Source: Flavobacterium piscis (lineage in GTDB: Bacteria > Bacteroidota > Bacteroidia > Flavobacteriales > Flavobacteriaceae). From it: 64,000 bases of DNA. The stretch lies in assembly GCF_001686925.1 (NCBI RefSeq), contig NZ_LVEN01000046.1, forward strand, positions 186,001 through 250,000, in the 5' to 3' direction. A program made the translations under genes and the position numbers. Positions 44,063-53,357 of the stretch are shown piece after piece. Each line of letters opens with the position of its first letter. Position 1 is the stretch's first letter. Under the pieces are notes generated by a model that made no database searches, was not told the origin of the DNA, and saw only the letters and a list, made by a program, of their open reading frames with translations.

Positions 44063-45535
44063 TTACTTCACTTCCTTAATATCATCCATTTTCCAGCTTT
44101 TATCAAAATAAGCCTGAGTTGGTCCGTAAAAACGCATGTAGGTAAACCAGTGTTTTCCTGGTAAAGTCTGTACCCAGTTTTTCTCTTTTCCGGCTGGTGC
44201 CTTTGGTCCAAAATACAAATCGACAGAACCATCAGCATTTTTTATTAAATCCTTACGGGAAGATAAATCAGCATTTTTTTGAGGATTATCAATCAGACAG
44301 CGTGTCGCCACATCGTAAATCGTAATCGACCAGAAATTTACAGCCGGAGGGTTTGCCGGCACATTCAATGTATAATTTTTCCCTCCATCGAGCCAGTTTC
44401 CTGTATTATCAAAATAAGAACCTAAATAGGCCTGACCCACATTTGGAATTTTAGTAATCATAGCTTTTGAATACGTTACCGCTTCATAGAAATAGGACGT
44501 TCTTTCAAAAAATTCATCATAATTATCAGCATGTTGTGACGGATCTTTGATAATCATTACATAATCCCATTTTTTATCCGGCCAGTGTTTTACGTCTTTA
44601 AAACGTTTTTCGAATGAATTTGCCATTGCCATTTGCTGTCCTTTTTCGGCAGCAGCAATTAAAATTTTCTTCTGACGCTCATCCGGATTAAACGGTTTTC
44701 CTTTTTCAATACCCAAATTTATAAGCCACGCCATAAAAAAGCGATCACGATCTTCTACAGGTTCATTTTGTAAAATGGCATGAAGACGTTCCCAATAGGC
44801 AATTCCTGATGGCTGAATCCCTAACCACTTTTTGCCGGCTGGCGGACTAATTACTCTCGTAGCTGTTGGATTTGCCCGTTTGTCATAAGGATATATTTTT
44901 ACCTGCTTCAATAATGTTTCGGTCACTTTCGGATCCGGATCTAATGTTCTAAAACCAAAAAACACGTTAACAGTATTACATGGAACTATAAAATAACCTG
45001 CTGCTTTGAAATCTTTCATTGTTGGCGGCACTAAAATATATTTACCACCTTTTCCTTTATCTGGTCCCATTTCTCCAATTACAGCCTGCTCGCGTTGCCA
45101 GAAATCTGCTAATCCACCAGCTGTATGTCCTGCGGGCATTTCGATAACAGTCGGGCCATTAGCAGCAAGATCTATAAACGAAACAATATAAGGCGTTGTA
45201 GCATTTGCTGTAAGAATTCCTAAACGATCGTTATAATTATTATAAAGAATCAAATCATTACTTGTAGCGTTAAATGTTTTGTATTGCTGCTGCTGCCATT
45301 CGGCGAAAGCCACAATTGGTAATCCCCACAAATAACATTGAGTTGCCTGTTGAAAATCCATTTCGTCAAATAATTTTGGAATAGATTCTTTTGAAGGTAA
45401 TTCTCCATCCATTTTTATTTCAGTTCCAGAAGTTGAAACTGATGCTGAAGCAACATTTTCTGTTGTTGCTTTTTTACATCCAAAATTTAAAAGAAGAGAT
45501 GAAAATACGATAATAATGAGACATCTGTTTTTCAT
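44063..45535 (-). CDS. DUF1254/DUF1214 lipoprotein, copy b
   Basis: A 490-residue lipoprotein (LNFGCKK, Cys20). N-terminal residues about 60-210 match DUF1254 (QCYLWGLPIVAFAEW, TANATTPYIVSFIDLA, GGKYILVPP); C-terminal residues about 370-480 match DUF1214 (YTLNVPANPPAVNFWSITIYD, NADGSVDLYFGPKAP). Function is unknown. Export and lipidation suggest a periplasmic or outer-membrane role. It is a paralogue of the gene directly upstream, with almost the same ending. Confidence 0.93.
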   Translation of the reverse strand: MKNRCLIIIVFSSLLLNFGCKKATTENVASASVSTSGTEIKMDGELPSKESIPKLFDEMDFQQATQCYLWGLPIVAFAEWQQQQYKTFNATSNDLILYNNYNDRLGILTANATTPYIVSFIDLAANGPTVIEMPAGHTAGGLADFWQREQAVIGEMGPDKGKGGKYILVPPTMKDFKAAGYFIVPCNTVNVFFGFRTLDPDPKVTETLLKQVKIYPYDKRANPTATRVISPPAGKKWLGIQPSGIAYWERLHAILQNEPVEDRDRFFMAWLINLGIEKGKPFNPDERQKKILIAAAEKGQQMAMANSFEKRFKDVKHWPDKKWDYVMIIKDPSQHADNYDEFFERTSYFYEAVTYSKAMITKIPNVGQAYLGSYFDNTGNWLDGGKNYTLNVPANPPAVNFWSITIYDVATRCLIDNPQKNADLSSRKDLIKNADGSVDLYFGPKAPAGKEKNWVQTLPGKHWFTYMRFYGPTQAYFDKSWKMDDIKEVK

Positions 45536-45588
45536 AATGCTGTATAATTAAATGCTGAAACTTAAATTTCCTGAATTCCGATTTGTAT

Positions 45589-47040
45589 TTATTTCACCTC
45601 TTCAACATCTCCCATTTTCCATGTTTTATCAAAAAATCCTTTTTCTGGTCCATAAAAACGAGCCAGTAATTCAAATTTTCTTTTAGGATCTGTAGGAACC
45701 CAATTTGCTTCTTTTCCTTCTGGAGCTTTTGCACCAAAATAAAGATCTACAGAACCGTCGGCATTTTTCTGAAGTCCGGGTGTTGTCGAAGCACGGCTCG
45801 AATATTTCATACCGAGAATCAATGCGTGTGTTTCACGATCATAAGCTGTTATAGACCAATATAATTTTACTGGAACTTTGGCTGGCAGATGAAGTTTATA
45901 CAATTTTGAACCATCAAATTGCTGCCCGTTATTATCTTTAATTGACATTAAATAAAATTGCCCTGTCCCCAGTTTTTTTGCACTGAAATAAGCCATTGAA
46001 TAACTTATCGCTCTTTCATCAACAGGATAAAGTCCAGGAACTGAATAATTTGACATTATAGCTTTCACCACATCTGGCGAAGCTGGTAATGCCCAGTTTG
46101 TTCCATCATAAAAAGGAGGTGTAAATATTTTTTCATACTTTGAATCAATCCACTTGTGTGCGTCTGTAATTGCCGCATTTAGAATTTCCTGTTTTCTGGC
46201 ATCGGCGTGAAAAGTTTTTCCTTTTTCTATTCCAATTGATTTTAGCTGATCGACCATTACAAGATCTCGTTCCAACCAGGGTTCTCTTTGCACGAACTGA
46301 TTTAGGATTTCAAAAAAATGAAAATTATACGGAATGGTGTTGGTAAAATCAGTATTAAGCAAATCAACAAAAGTCGTCACTGGCGGATTATCAGCCTGAG
46401 AAAGCGGATATATTTTTACTTTTTTTCCATATTCTATAGCTCTTTTCAAGTCATTTGGACTTCCATCGGTAAGATTGGATCGCAGTATTGCAAATCCCGT
46501 ATAAGTTGATGACGGCATCGGAATATAACCTAACGGAACAGCATCTTTATAATTAGGCGGTAAAATAAGATACTTACCTCCCTTTCCTTTATCTACTCCA
46601 GCCGGGCCAATATCTTCAATTGCAGTCTGCCAGCCATCATCTAAACTCCCTGTTAATGAAGAAGCTCCTTCAACTGCTGGGATTTCTAAAACAACCGGAC
46701 CTTGTCTGATATCATAAAATGGATTTATGTAAATCACATCTGGATTTGGTGTCAGAGTTTGGTTTTTAGAACTAATAAGACCCGACCAAAAAACAACTTG
46801 ATTGTAATCGCCTTTTGCTTTGATAAGACTTTCATGAAACAATTCTGAATTTACTGCCGGCATTCCCCAAATTACTGCTTGAACTGCACGATTATAAATG
46901 AGCTGTTCTTCAAAATTGGCGGGTTTAAATACCGCTGTCTGAGTAGTATCTGCAACAATCGTCGTTTCATTTTTTTTTGTAGAATTAGTACAAGACCACA
47001 ACGTGCCAATGAATGCAATTAATAACATTTTTGATTTCAT
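45589..47040 (-). CDS. DUF1254/DUF1214 lipoprotein, copy a
   Basis: A 483-residue lipoprotein (LWSCTNS, Cys17) with the same DUF1254 (NRAVQAVIWGMPAVNSELF, GGKYLILPP) plus DUF1214 (LHLPAKVPVKLYWSITAYD, NADGSVDLYFGAKAP) layout. Both copies end with a KTWKMGDVEEVK-like tail, so one arose from the other by duplication, though they have since diverged. It sits between the neuromedin-U-like gene (36 bases) and copy b (53 bases), in one apparent operon. Confidence 0.93.
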   Translation of the reverse strand: MKSKMLLIAFIGTLWSCTNSTKKNETTIVADTTQTAVFKPANFEEQLIYNRAVQAVIWGMPAVNSELFHESLIKAKGDYNQVVFWSGLISSKNQTLTPNPDVIYINPFYDIRQGPVVLEIPAVEGASSLTGSLDDGWQTAIEDIGPAGVDKGKGGKYLILPPNYKDAVPLGYIPMPSSTYTGFAILRSNLTDGSPNDLKRAIEYGKKVKIYPLSQADNPPVTTFVDLLNTDFTNTIPYNFHFFEILNQFVQREPWLERDLVMVDQLKSIGIEKGKTFHADARKQEILNAAITDAHKWIDSKYEKIFTPPFYDGTNWALPASPDVVKAIMSNYSVPGLYPVDERAISYSMAYFSAKKLGTGQFYLMSIKDNNGQQFDGSKLYKLHLPAKVPVKLYWSITAYDRETHALILGMKYSSRASTTPGLQKNADGSVDLYFGAKAPEGKEANWVPTDPKRKFELLARFYGPEKGFFDKTWKMGDVEEVK

Positions 47041-47076
47041 AAATTTTACTTTTAAGGATGAAAAAAGTACTATATC

Positions 47077-47904
47077 TTAAGAACCCGGAAATACAAAAGC
47101 CACAACCGCTCTCAATCCCCAATCTGGTCTTATATCCGAATGCCCCACAATTGGTATCAAGGGCATAACAGCAAATTGCATCGTTTGACCGCCTAATTTT
47201 GTAATAGCTCCAACATTTGGACTAAGTGTAATTAATGTTGTATTTCCTTCCCAATTTTGTGTAATCTCTGAAGTAATACCTAAACTCGCACCACTTTTGT
47301 AACTATGAGTTAAAAATATCTGGGTGTAAAATTGATTAAAATCGGCTCTGTTTTCGTTTCCTGCTACAGACCATATCTGATTAGCAATGAAGCCTATAGA
47401 AAGGCCTTTCCCCTGATGCATGACCAAAACACTTGGTCCGACTCCAAATTTTTCTGTCCCCAGAAATTTTTCTGTAGCCGTTGGCACTAAAAAAGCAGGA
47501 CCAACTCCCAAAATAATTCCTTTGGTTTTAGGGGCAAAAAATGCTGTTACGGTTGCATCGCTTAAACCAAATTCATGGCTATTTTCTGCAATAACATCCT
47601 GCTGATCTACCACTGGAAGAATATAACGAGTAATTAAATTTAGATTTTCACTTAATTTAAAAGGAATGACTGGCTGAATATTTATTTGGTATTTTGCTCC
47701 ATTGTACGGACCAATGCCATACGTTAAATTGTTCTGCAAAGGAACACTGATCAAACTCGCAACCGGATTGGCTAATTTATCTGCCAGTTCCTGAGCACTT
47801 GCTCCGGCTTTCGGCTCTTCTTGTGCAAAAGCTGAAAGACCAATGAGAAAATAAACTACGCTCAAAAAGAATTTGACATTTGTAAAGGAGTTGCTCTGTT
47901 CCAT
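47077..47904 (-). CDS. Neuromedin-U-like outer membrane barrel protein
   Basis: A 275-residue exported protein (signal to about AFAQ, residue 28). The segment AQELADKLANPVASLISVPLQNNLTYGIGP is the start seen in the bacterial family often labelled neuromedin U-like, and the rest is a series of amphipathic strands ending in a hydrophobic strand. The name is historical; it is a predicted beta-barrel without peptide-hormone function. It is the first gene of the DUF1254/DUF2252 operon and has inverted half-sites just upstream. Confidence 0.82.
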   Translation of the reverse strand: MEQSNSFTNVKFFLSVVYFLIGLSAFAQEEPKAGASAQELADKLANPVASLISVPLQNNLTYGIGPYNGAKYQINIQPVIPFKLSENLNLITRYILPVVDQQDVIAENSHEFGLSDATVTAFFAPKTKGIILGVGPAFLVPTATEKFLGTEKFGVGPSVLVMHQGKGLSIGFIANQIWSVAGNENRADFNQFYTQIFLTHSYKSGASLGITSEITQNWEGNTTLITLSPNVGAITKLGGQTMQFAVMPLIPIVGHSDIRPDWGLRAVVAFVFPGS

Positions 47905-47942
47905 AATACATTTGATTTAAAATATTTGTTCTCAAAATCAAA

Positions 47943-47976
47943 ATGAAACAATCTTTACTACTAAAAATTGTTCCAT
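47943..47976. promoter_or_regulatory. Candidate operator upstream of the neuromedin-U/DUF1254 operon
   Basis: ATGAAACAAT (47943-47952) and ATTGTTCCAT (47967-47976) are inverted half-sites with one mismatch and a 14-base spacer, 39-72 bases before the start codon. The same half-site builds the 28-bp palindrome at 51019-51046 upstream of the arylsulfatase. I infer a shared regulator. Confidence 0.55.
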
Positions 47977-47998
47977 CTTAATCCTAACTAATTCAAAA

Positions 47999-49015
47999 TT
48001 ATCGAGTTGGAAATATGGTTTTCCAATCGTCCTTCATACTAACTACATGATATTTGTATTTGACAGCAGTACTTAGAGACAAATTATCTTTTTCCTGATA
48101 ATTGTATTCTCTTATGGAATCGTTATGGTTTACAATCAGTTGAAAAGAAGGATATTTGCTTCCCGAAGAATATCGTAACATAGCAAGATCGCCAGCTCCA
48201 CCTTCGTTTCCGCAGGCAAAAACAGGTCTTTGACCTATATGAAGCTGTATACCCACAGGTTTTCCTACTTTATCATCTAAAAGATCTAAGGCAGGTTCTC
48301 TTTTAATGGAATTTGTTGCATCGTCAAAAGTGTATTTGAAAGAAGTTCCAACAACTTGTTCTTTTGGAATTCCGTAAAAATCAGCTGATATTGCTCGTAC
48401 TAATTCGATCGTTCCACCCGTTACAATGAAAGTTTTGAAACCATTTGCACGCAAATAATTCAAAAGCTCCAATTGTGGCTGGTATCTGATTTGTTTTAGG
48501 GGAACATTTTTACCGGGATACTGAGCACTTGCAAAAAACTCTTTTGTAGAAGCTTCAAATTCATCCTCGGTCATACCGGTATGTGTGGCTGCAATCAATT
48601 CGATTAAGGCTTTATCTCCTCCTTTTTCGAAAAAGGTTTTGTCTTTTTCTACAACCGCTTTAAAAGGTTGTTTTTGAGCTAAAGCAGGATTTTTTTCAAT
48701 CATTTTCTTCACTCTGTAGAAAGCAAATAATTCCTGAACATAGGGTTTTTCAGCCCAAAGCGTTCCATCATTATCAAAAGTGGCAATACGGTTTTCTATC
48801 GGAATAAAATCAGGACTTCCTTCTTTTGTAACTTTAGTAACATAAGCAATTATATCTTTTTTCAAAGCTCCATCATTCCAGCTTGGCAGTGGATCGCCAC
48901 TTGTTGCGATAGTTTGAGTACTATCTTTCGGGTTGGTGGCGGTAATCGTATCTGATTTTTTACAAGAACCCAGTAACAATAAAAACAGGGGTACTATATA
49001 TATTTTTCTATACAT
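47999..49015 (-). CDS. HAD family phosphatase-like lipoprotein
   Basis: A 338-residue lipoprotein (LLGSCKK, Cys18). The HAD motif I is FDNDGTLW with Asp81 as nucleophile and Asp83 as acid; motif II is in FKTFIVTGG and motif IV in ACGNEGGAGDLAML. The spacing resembles phosphoserine-phosphatase-type HAD enzymes. Since it is lipidated it should act outside the inner membrane, unlike most HAD phosphatases. It lies between the arylsulfatase and the DUF1254 operon on the same strand. Confidence 0.9.
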   Translation of the reverse strand: MYRKIYIVPLFLLLLGSCKKSDTITATNPKDSTQTIATSGDPLPSWNDGALKKDIIAYVTKVTKEGSPDFIPIENRIATFDNDGTLWAEKPYVQELFAFYRVKKMIEKNPALAQKQPFKAVVEKDKTFFEKGGDKALIELIAATHTGMTEDEFEASTKEFFASAQYPGKNVPLKQIRYQPQLELLNYLRANGFKTFIVTGGTIELVRAISADFYGIPKEQVVGTSFKYTFDDATNSIKREPALDLLDDKVGKPVGIQLHIGQRPVFACGNEGGAGDLAMLRYSSGSKYPSFQLIVNHNDSIREYNYQEKDNLSLSTAVKYKYHVVSMKDDWKTIFPTR

Positions 49016-49040
49016 AATATTGATTTTTAAGTTATTGAAA

Positions 49041-49066
49041 AGCTTGAGCCATTACTGGCTCAAGCT
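49041..49066 (-). terminator. Terminator after the arylsulfatase gene
   Basis: AGCTTGAGCC (49041-49050) pairs perfectly with GGCTCAAGCT (49057-49066); the minus-strand sequence after it is T-rich. It lies 18 bases past the arylsulfatase stop, ahead of the HAD gene. Confidence 0.7.
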
Positions 49067-49084
49067 CTATTAATCCTAATTTCT

Positions 49085-50791
49085 TTATTTTTTCTTTTTA
49101 TCTGTTTTTGCATTTGCATCATCGACACTTTCGTTTGCATTACCTGGAAGTATTTTTCTTTCTTTTTCTATAAATGCCTTCGCTTTTATTTGCAATAATT
49201 TTTGCTCCAATATAGTTGTTGGGTTAAAACTTGGAGGCACCGAACGCGGAGGATATTTATCAAATGTTTCAGCGAAAATAAATACCTGCTCCATAAGACC
49301 ATATACAGATGGAACGTGATTGATAATCCAATCCCAATAGGTATTCGAAGTTATATCTGCCCTTTCATAAGGATCTTGCATTAAATTGAATATTTTTTGC
49401 ATACGAAGTTTTGTAAAAGGTTCAGCCCAAAGTCCCATCGTACCCTGCATACGCTGTTCAGCAAAAACATATTTATAATCTCCCTGACGCAACCCTACCA
49501 ATAAACCATCATCATCTGAATAAAAGAATTTATCTCTTGCACTTGGCCCTGTACCGCGAAGAATTGCTGACTGATCAAATCCATCTAAGTGAACATTATA
49601 GTTTTTACCATTTGCACTATACCCGTTCAATAATTTTTTTGCTAAATCTGGTTCACCTGCAATTGAAGCCAATGTTGGCATCCAGTCATTATGACTCATC
49701 ATTTCATTTGTAATTTGTCCTGGTTTGATTACGCCTGGCCAACGCACTAAACAAGGAACTCTAAAAGCACCTTCCCAGTTTGTGTTCTTTTCAGAACGAA
49801 ACGGTGTCATAGCGCCATCAGGCCATGTATTCATGTGAGGGCCATTATCTGTAGAATAAACCACTAGCGTATTATCAGCAATACCTAAATCATCTAATAC
49901 TTTTAAAAGATCTCCAACTGTTAAGTCGTGCTCAATCATACCGTCAATATATTCACTGTCTCCATGAGTATATTTACCTCTGTGTTCTGGTCTTACGTGA
50001 GTACGTAAGTGCATACGGGTACCATTCCACCATACAAAAAATGGTTTTCCTGCTGCATGCTGTCTTTTAATAAAATCGATTGCTGCCGCAGATGTTTCGT
50101 CGTCGATAGTTTCCATTCTTTTTTTAGTAAGAGGACCTGTATCTTCGATTCTTTGTTTTCCAATTTTTCCAAAACGAGGATCCGGAATACTTCCATCATC
50201 AACATTTGTTGCAGTACATTTTAAAACTCCTCTTGGCCCGAATTTTTTCAAGTAAGAAGGGTCTTTAGGATAATCCGGCAATTCTGGCTCTTCTTCAGCA
50301 TTTAAGTGATACAGGTTTCCGAAAAATTCATCAAACCCATTTACGGTCGGTAAACTTTCGTTACGGTCACCCACGTGATTTTTACCAAACTGACCTGTAG
50401 CGTAGCCCAAATTTTTCATAATACCCCCAATAGAAGGATCTAACTGGCTCATACCCATTGGAGCACCTGGAAATCCTACTTTGGTTAACCCGCTTCGAAT
50501 ACCATGCTGCCCTGTAAGTAATGCAGCACGTCCCGCAGTACAGCTTTGTTCTCCATAATATTGTAAAAATCGAATTCCTTCATTGGCAACGCGATCAATA
50601 TTAGGAGTTGTATATCCCATTAATCCATCGCTATAAGCACTAATATTGCTTATACCAATATCATCTCCCCAAATTATTAAAACATTGGGCTTTTTCGCAC
50701 TTTGACCGTTCATTTGCATACTACTGAAGCATGCTAATGCTAAAAGCATCATTGTGTTTTTAAAAACACATTTAAGTCTAACTTGTTTCAT
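49085..50791 (-). CDS. Arylsulfatase (S1 family, formylglycine type), exported
   Basis: A 568-residue sulfatase with a signal peptide (to about residue 30). Metal-binding Asp43-Asp44 lie in IIWGDDIG, and the active-site motif is C84-T-A-G-R-A-A-L-L-T-G, in which Cys84 must be turned into formylglycine; the second-position Thr and the Gly in place of Pro are known variants. Further ligands are in VYSTDNGPH. No formylglycine-generating enzyme is encoded in the window. It heads the envelope cluster and has a 516-base upstream region with a large palindrome. The substrate is unknown. Confidence 0.94.
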   Translation of the reverse strand: MKQVRLKCVFKNTMMLLALACFSSMQMNGQSAKKPNVLIIWGDDIGISNISAYSDGLMGYTTPNIDRVANEGIRFLQYYGEQSCTAGRAALLTGQHGIRSGLTKVGFPGAPMGMSQLDPSIGGIMKNLGYATGQFGKNHVGDRNESLPTVNGFDEFFGNLYHLNAEEEPELPDYPKDPSYLKKFGPRGVLKCTATNVDDGSIPDPRFGKIGKQRIEDTGPLTKKRMETIDDETSAAAIDFIKRQHAAGKPFFVWWNGTRMHLRTHVRPEHRGKYTHGDSEYIDGMIEHDLTVGDLLKVLDDLGIADNTLVVYSTDNGPHMNTWPDGAMTPFRSEKNTNWEGAFRVPCLVRWPGVIKPGQITNEMMSHNDWMPTLASIAGEPDLAKKLLNGYSANGKNYNVHLDGFDQSAILRGTGPSARDKFFYSDDDGLLVGLRQGDYKYVFAEQRMQGTMGLWAEPFTKLRMQKIFNLMQDPYERADITSNTYWDWIINHVPSVYGLMEQVFIFAETFDKYPPRSVPPSFNPTTILEQKLLQIKAKAFIEKERKILPGNANESVDDANAKTDKKKK

Positions 50792-51260
50792 GGTAATAAA
50801 ATTTGTTAATAGTTCTTGTGTTATAAATGATGTGCGTATAAAATCTAAAAAAGTATTATTTTATTTTTCCAATAAGAAAATTCATTAATGTGGAACATGT
50901 TTCAAATTTTTCATTTTATATAATGGGCAAATTTGAATCAAGAATTTTCTTAACTTTTTTTTAAGTATCTCAAAATTAGATAATAAATAATCGAATTATA
51001 GTATTTAGATGACATGAGATTGTTTCATTTTATAAAATGAAACAATAAAAACACTATATTTTGCGCAATTGTATTTCCTTTTGCACATTGCAGCATCCAA
51101 AATTTATCTGATAAGATGGTTTAGCATTTTTAGAAATAGAATTTATTTTTCAAAATATATCTTTACATGATCTATTTATTGCTAGCATAACAACAAAAAA
51201 AGACTCATGATTTACACCACAAGTCTTAAATGATTTTAGTCTGAAAATTAAAACCAAAAA
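50792..51260. promoter_or_regulatory. Long regulatory-looking region upstream of the arylsulfatase
   Basis: About 470 AT-rich bases without a gene. It holds a near-palindrome TGGAACATGTTTCA at 50891-50904 (one mismatch), a related TTTCATTTTATA word near 50909-50920, and the perfect 28-bp palindrome at 51019-51046. No confident -7 box for the arylsulfatase was found. Confidence 0.5.
51019..51046. promoter_or_regulatory. 28-bp perfect palindrome, candidate operator
   Basis: The half ATTGTTTCATTTTA is followed directly by its exact complement. It is too symmetric and loop-free to be a terminator, and it shares its outer TGTTTCA word with 50891-50904 and 47943-47976. I infer a dimeric regulator site about 228 bases upstream of the arylsulfatase start. 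Confidence 0.65.
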
Positions 51261-51288
51261 AAAAGCCATCAAATATTTGATGGCTTTT
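51261..51288 (-). terminator. Intrinsic terminator of pyk
   Basis: AAAAGCCATCAAAT pairs with ATTTGATGGCTTTT around a central point; on the minus strand a T-run follows. It lies 20 bases past the pyk stop. Confidence 0.9.
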
Positions 51289-51307
51289 GTATCTATAAAA
51301 AAGAAAA

Positions 51308-52738
51308 CTATTCTATTTCAGAAACTCTCATGGTATTTACCATTCCCTTATCTTTAATTGGCATAGCTGCAAGGTTGATTAAATAATCTCCTTTTGTAGC
51401 ATATCCTTTTTCAACTGCAATTTTATTTACATCTGTAACGGTATCATCTGTACTTACATCTTTATCATAGAAGTATGATTTAACTCCCCATAATAAATTC
51501 AATTGTGTTAAGATTCTTCTGTTTGAAGTAAATACTAAAATGTGTGCAGATGGTCTCCATGCCGAAACCTGAAAAGCAGTATATCCGCTATTTGTTAAGG
51601 TACAAATTGCTTTTGCTTTGATTTCGTTAGCCAATAAAGCTGCCTGATGACAAACTGTTTTAGTAACAAAACGTTTTGTTTTAATTTGCGGAGTATTTTG
51701 TGGAACCTGAATTAGCGGAGAATCCTCTACAGCCTCACAAATTTGAGTCATTTTTTGAATAACCTGTACCGGATAGTTTCCTGTAGCAGTTTCTCCAGAT
51801 AACATTACAGCATCAGCACCGTCCATTACAGAGTTTGCAACGTCATTTACTTCAGCTCTTGTTGGTGTAAGACTAGTAATCATTGTCTCCATCATTTGTG
51901 TAGCAACAATAACAGGAATTCTGGCAATTTTAGCTCTGCGGATCAAATCTTTTTGAACCAAAGGTACTTCGTGTGCAGGAAGTTCAACTCCTAAATCTCC
52001 ACGGGCAACCATTAAAGCGTCGCAATAAGCTACAATTTTGTCCATGTTCTCAAGAGCTTCCGGCATTTCAATTTTAGCTACAATCGGAATTTTATATTCT
52101 GAATGTTTAGCGATCAATTCTTGTAAGTCTTGTAAATCGCGAGGTGTTTTTACAAACGAAAGTGCGATCCAGTCTACTTTTTGCTCAATAGCAAAGATAG
52201 CATCTGCAATATCTTTTTCAGTCAAAGCCGGTAAAGAAATCTTAGTGTTTGGAAGATTAACTCCTTTTTTAGATTTTAATTCTCCACCCTGAATTACTTT
52301 AGCAACAACTTCTGTCTTTTTATCAGTAGAAATAATTTCGAAAATCAATTTACCGTCATCAAGCAAAATACGCTCTCCCGGATTTACATCATTTGGAAAA
52401 TTTTGGTATTTCATGAACACTTTAGAAGCAGTTCCCAGAATATCTTCTGCTGTTGTGAAAGTGATTAAATCACCATCGTGAACAACAGTTCCTTCTTCCA
52501 TCACACCCACTCTAAGTTTTGGTCCCTGCAAATCTCCAAGGATTGCAGTTGTGTAACCAAACTCTTCATTTAGACCTCTAATAATATTAATTTTCTCTTT
52601 TACACCTTCGTAATCAGCATGCGAAAAATTAACTCTAAACACATTAACCCCTGCATCGATCATATCTTTGATAATCTCTCTCGTACCACATGCAGGACCA
52701 AGTGTAGCGACAATTTTGGTTTTTTTGTTTGTTAACAT
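51308..52738 (-). CDS. pyk: Pyruvate kinase
   Basis: A 476-residue pyruvate kinase with TKIVATLGPA at the start, NFSHADYE (Mg/ADP region), IALSFVKTPRDL, MVARGDLGVELP and VIVATQMMETM. It converts PEP and ADP to pyruvate and ATP, in the cytoplasm. It lies 5 bases after the IPExxxVDY gene on the same strand, an arrangement that I know from other Flavobacteriia, and ends at a strong terminator. Confidence 0.98.
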   Translation of the reverse strand: MLTNKKTKIVATLGPACGTREIIKDMIDAGVNVFRVNFSHADYEGVKEKINIIRGLNEEFGYTTAILGDLQGPKLRVGVMEEGTVVHDGDLITFTTAEDILGTASKVFMKYQNFPNDVNPGERILLDDGKLIFEIISTDKKTEVVAKVIQGGELKSKKGVNLPNTKISLPALTEKDIADAIFAIEQKVDWIALSFVKTPRDLQDLQELIAKHSEYKIPIVAKIEMPEALENMDKIVAYCDALMVARGDLGVELPAHEVPLVQKDLIRRAKIARIPVIVATQMMETMITSLTPTRAEVNDVANSVMDGADAVMLSGETATGNYPVQVIQKMTQICEAVEDSPLIQVPQNTPQIKTKRFVTKTVCHQAALLANEIKAKAICTLTNSGYTAFQVSAWRPSAHILVFTSNRRILTQLNLLWGVKSYFYDKDVSTDDTVTDVNKIAVEKGYATKGDYLINLAAMPIKDKGMVNTMRVSEIE

Positions 52739-52743
52739 TTTTT

Positions 52744-53232
52744 TTAAAAAATTAGATTGTTTTTTGATTTTATTTTATCAGTATCTACAGCATAAATAGC
52801 TGCAATACTCTCGATGGTATTTAATTGTTGTTGAATTTCTGAAAAATCAAGAGCCTCTTCGCTATTCTCTATTTTCAGGAAAAAATCTACCTTTTTGAAT
52901 TCAGGAAGTAAATGAATTGTTGTTGAAACCTCACTTGTTTCATTGGAAAACAAATCCTGAGAATCATTTCTACTCGTTGAAATGATTTCATTTTTATTCT
53001 GAATTAAATTCCATGAAACTGTTTTCTCAGCATCATAATAATAGAATCTCGAAAAATTTGCCTCGCCTTCTTTAGTCTGAGCATGGATCTCGTTTTTGCT
53101 CTTACTTAAGTTTATCGGAAGGTTTTTATTGATAAAATAGGCCAATCTATAATCTTCTAATGAAGTATGAATTGCCATTAAATAATAATCAATTTCGTCA
53201 AATTCGTCTAAATCCAATCTATGAATAGCCAT
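52744..53232 (-). CDS. IPExxxVDY family protein
   Basis: I choose the ATG at 53232 (162 residues); the five codons before it (from 53247) are less likely. The family is named after its motif, here seen as LPEFKKVDFFL near residue 115. It begins MAIHRLDLDEFDEIDYYLMAIHT and is rich in acidic residues. Function is unknown; its fixed place beside rnc and pyk in Bacteroidota suggests a housekeeping role. Confidence 0.88.
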   Translation of the reverse strand: MAIHRLDLDEFDEIDYYLMAIHTSLEDYRLAYFINKNLPINLSKSKNEIHAQTKEGEANFSRFYYYDAEKTVSWNLIQNKNEIISTSRNDSQDLFSNETSEVSTTIHLLPEFKKVDFFLKIENSEEALDFSEIQQQLNTIESIAAIYAVDTDKIKSKNNLIF

Positions 53233-53357
53233 GTCATGAAAAATCAAGGTGTAAATATACTATTTCTAGCGGAGCTTAAATAGTTAAGATGTGCTTGTTT
53301 TTATTAATTTATAAACGAAAACGTTATAGTTTTAAGATAGTTACAGCAAATTTGTAG

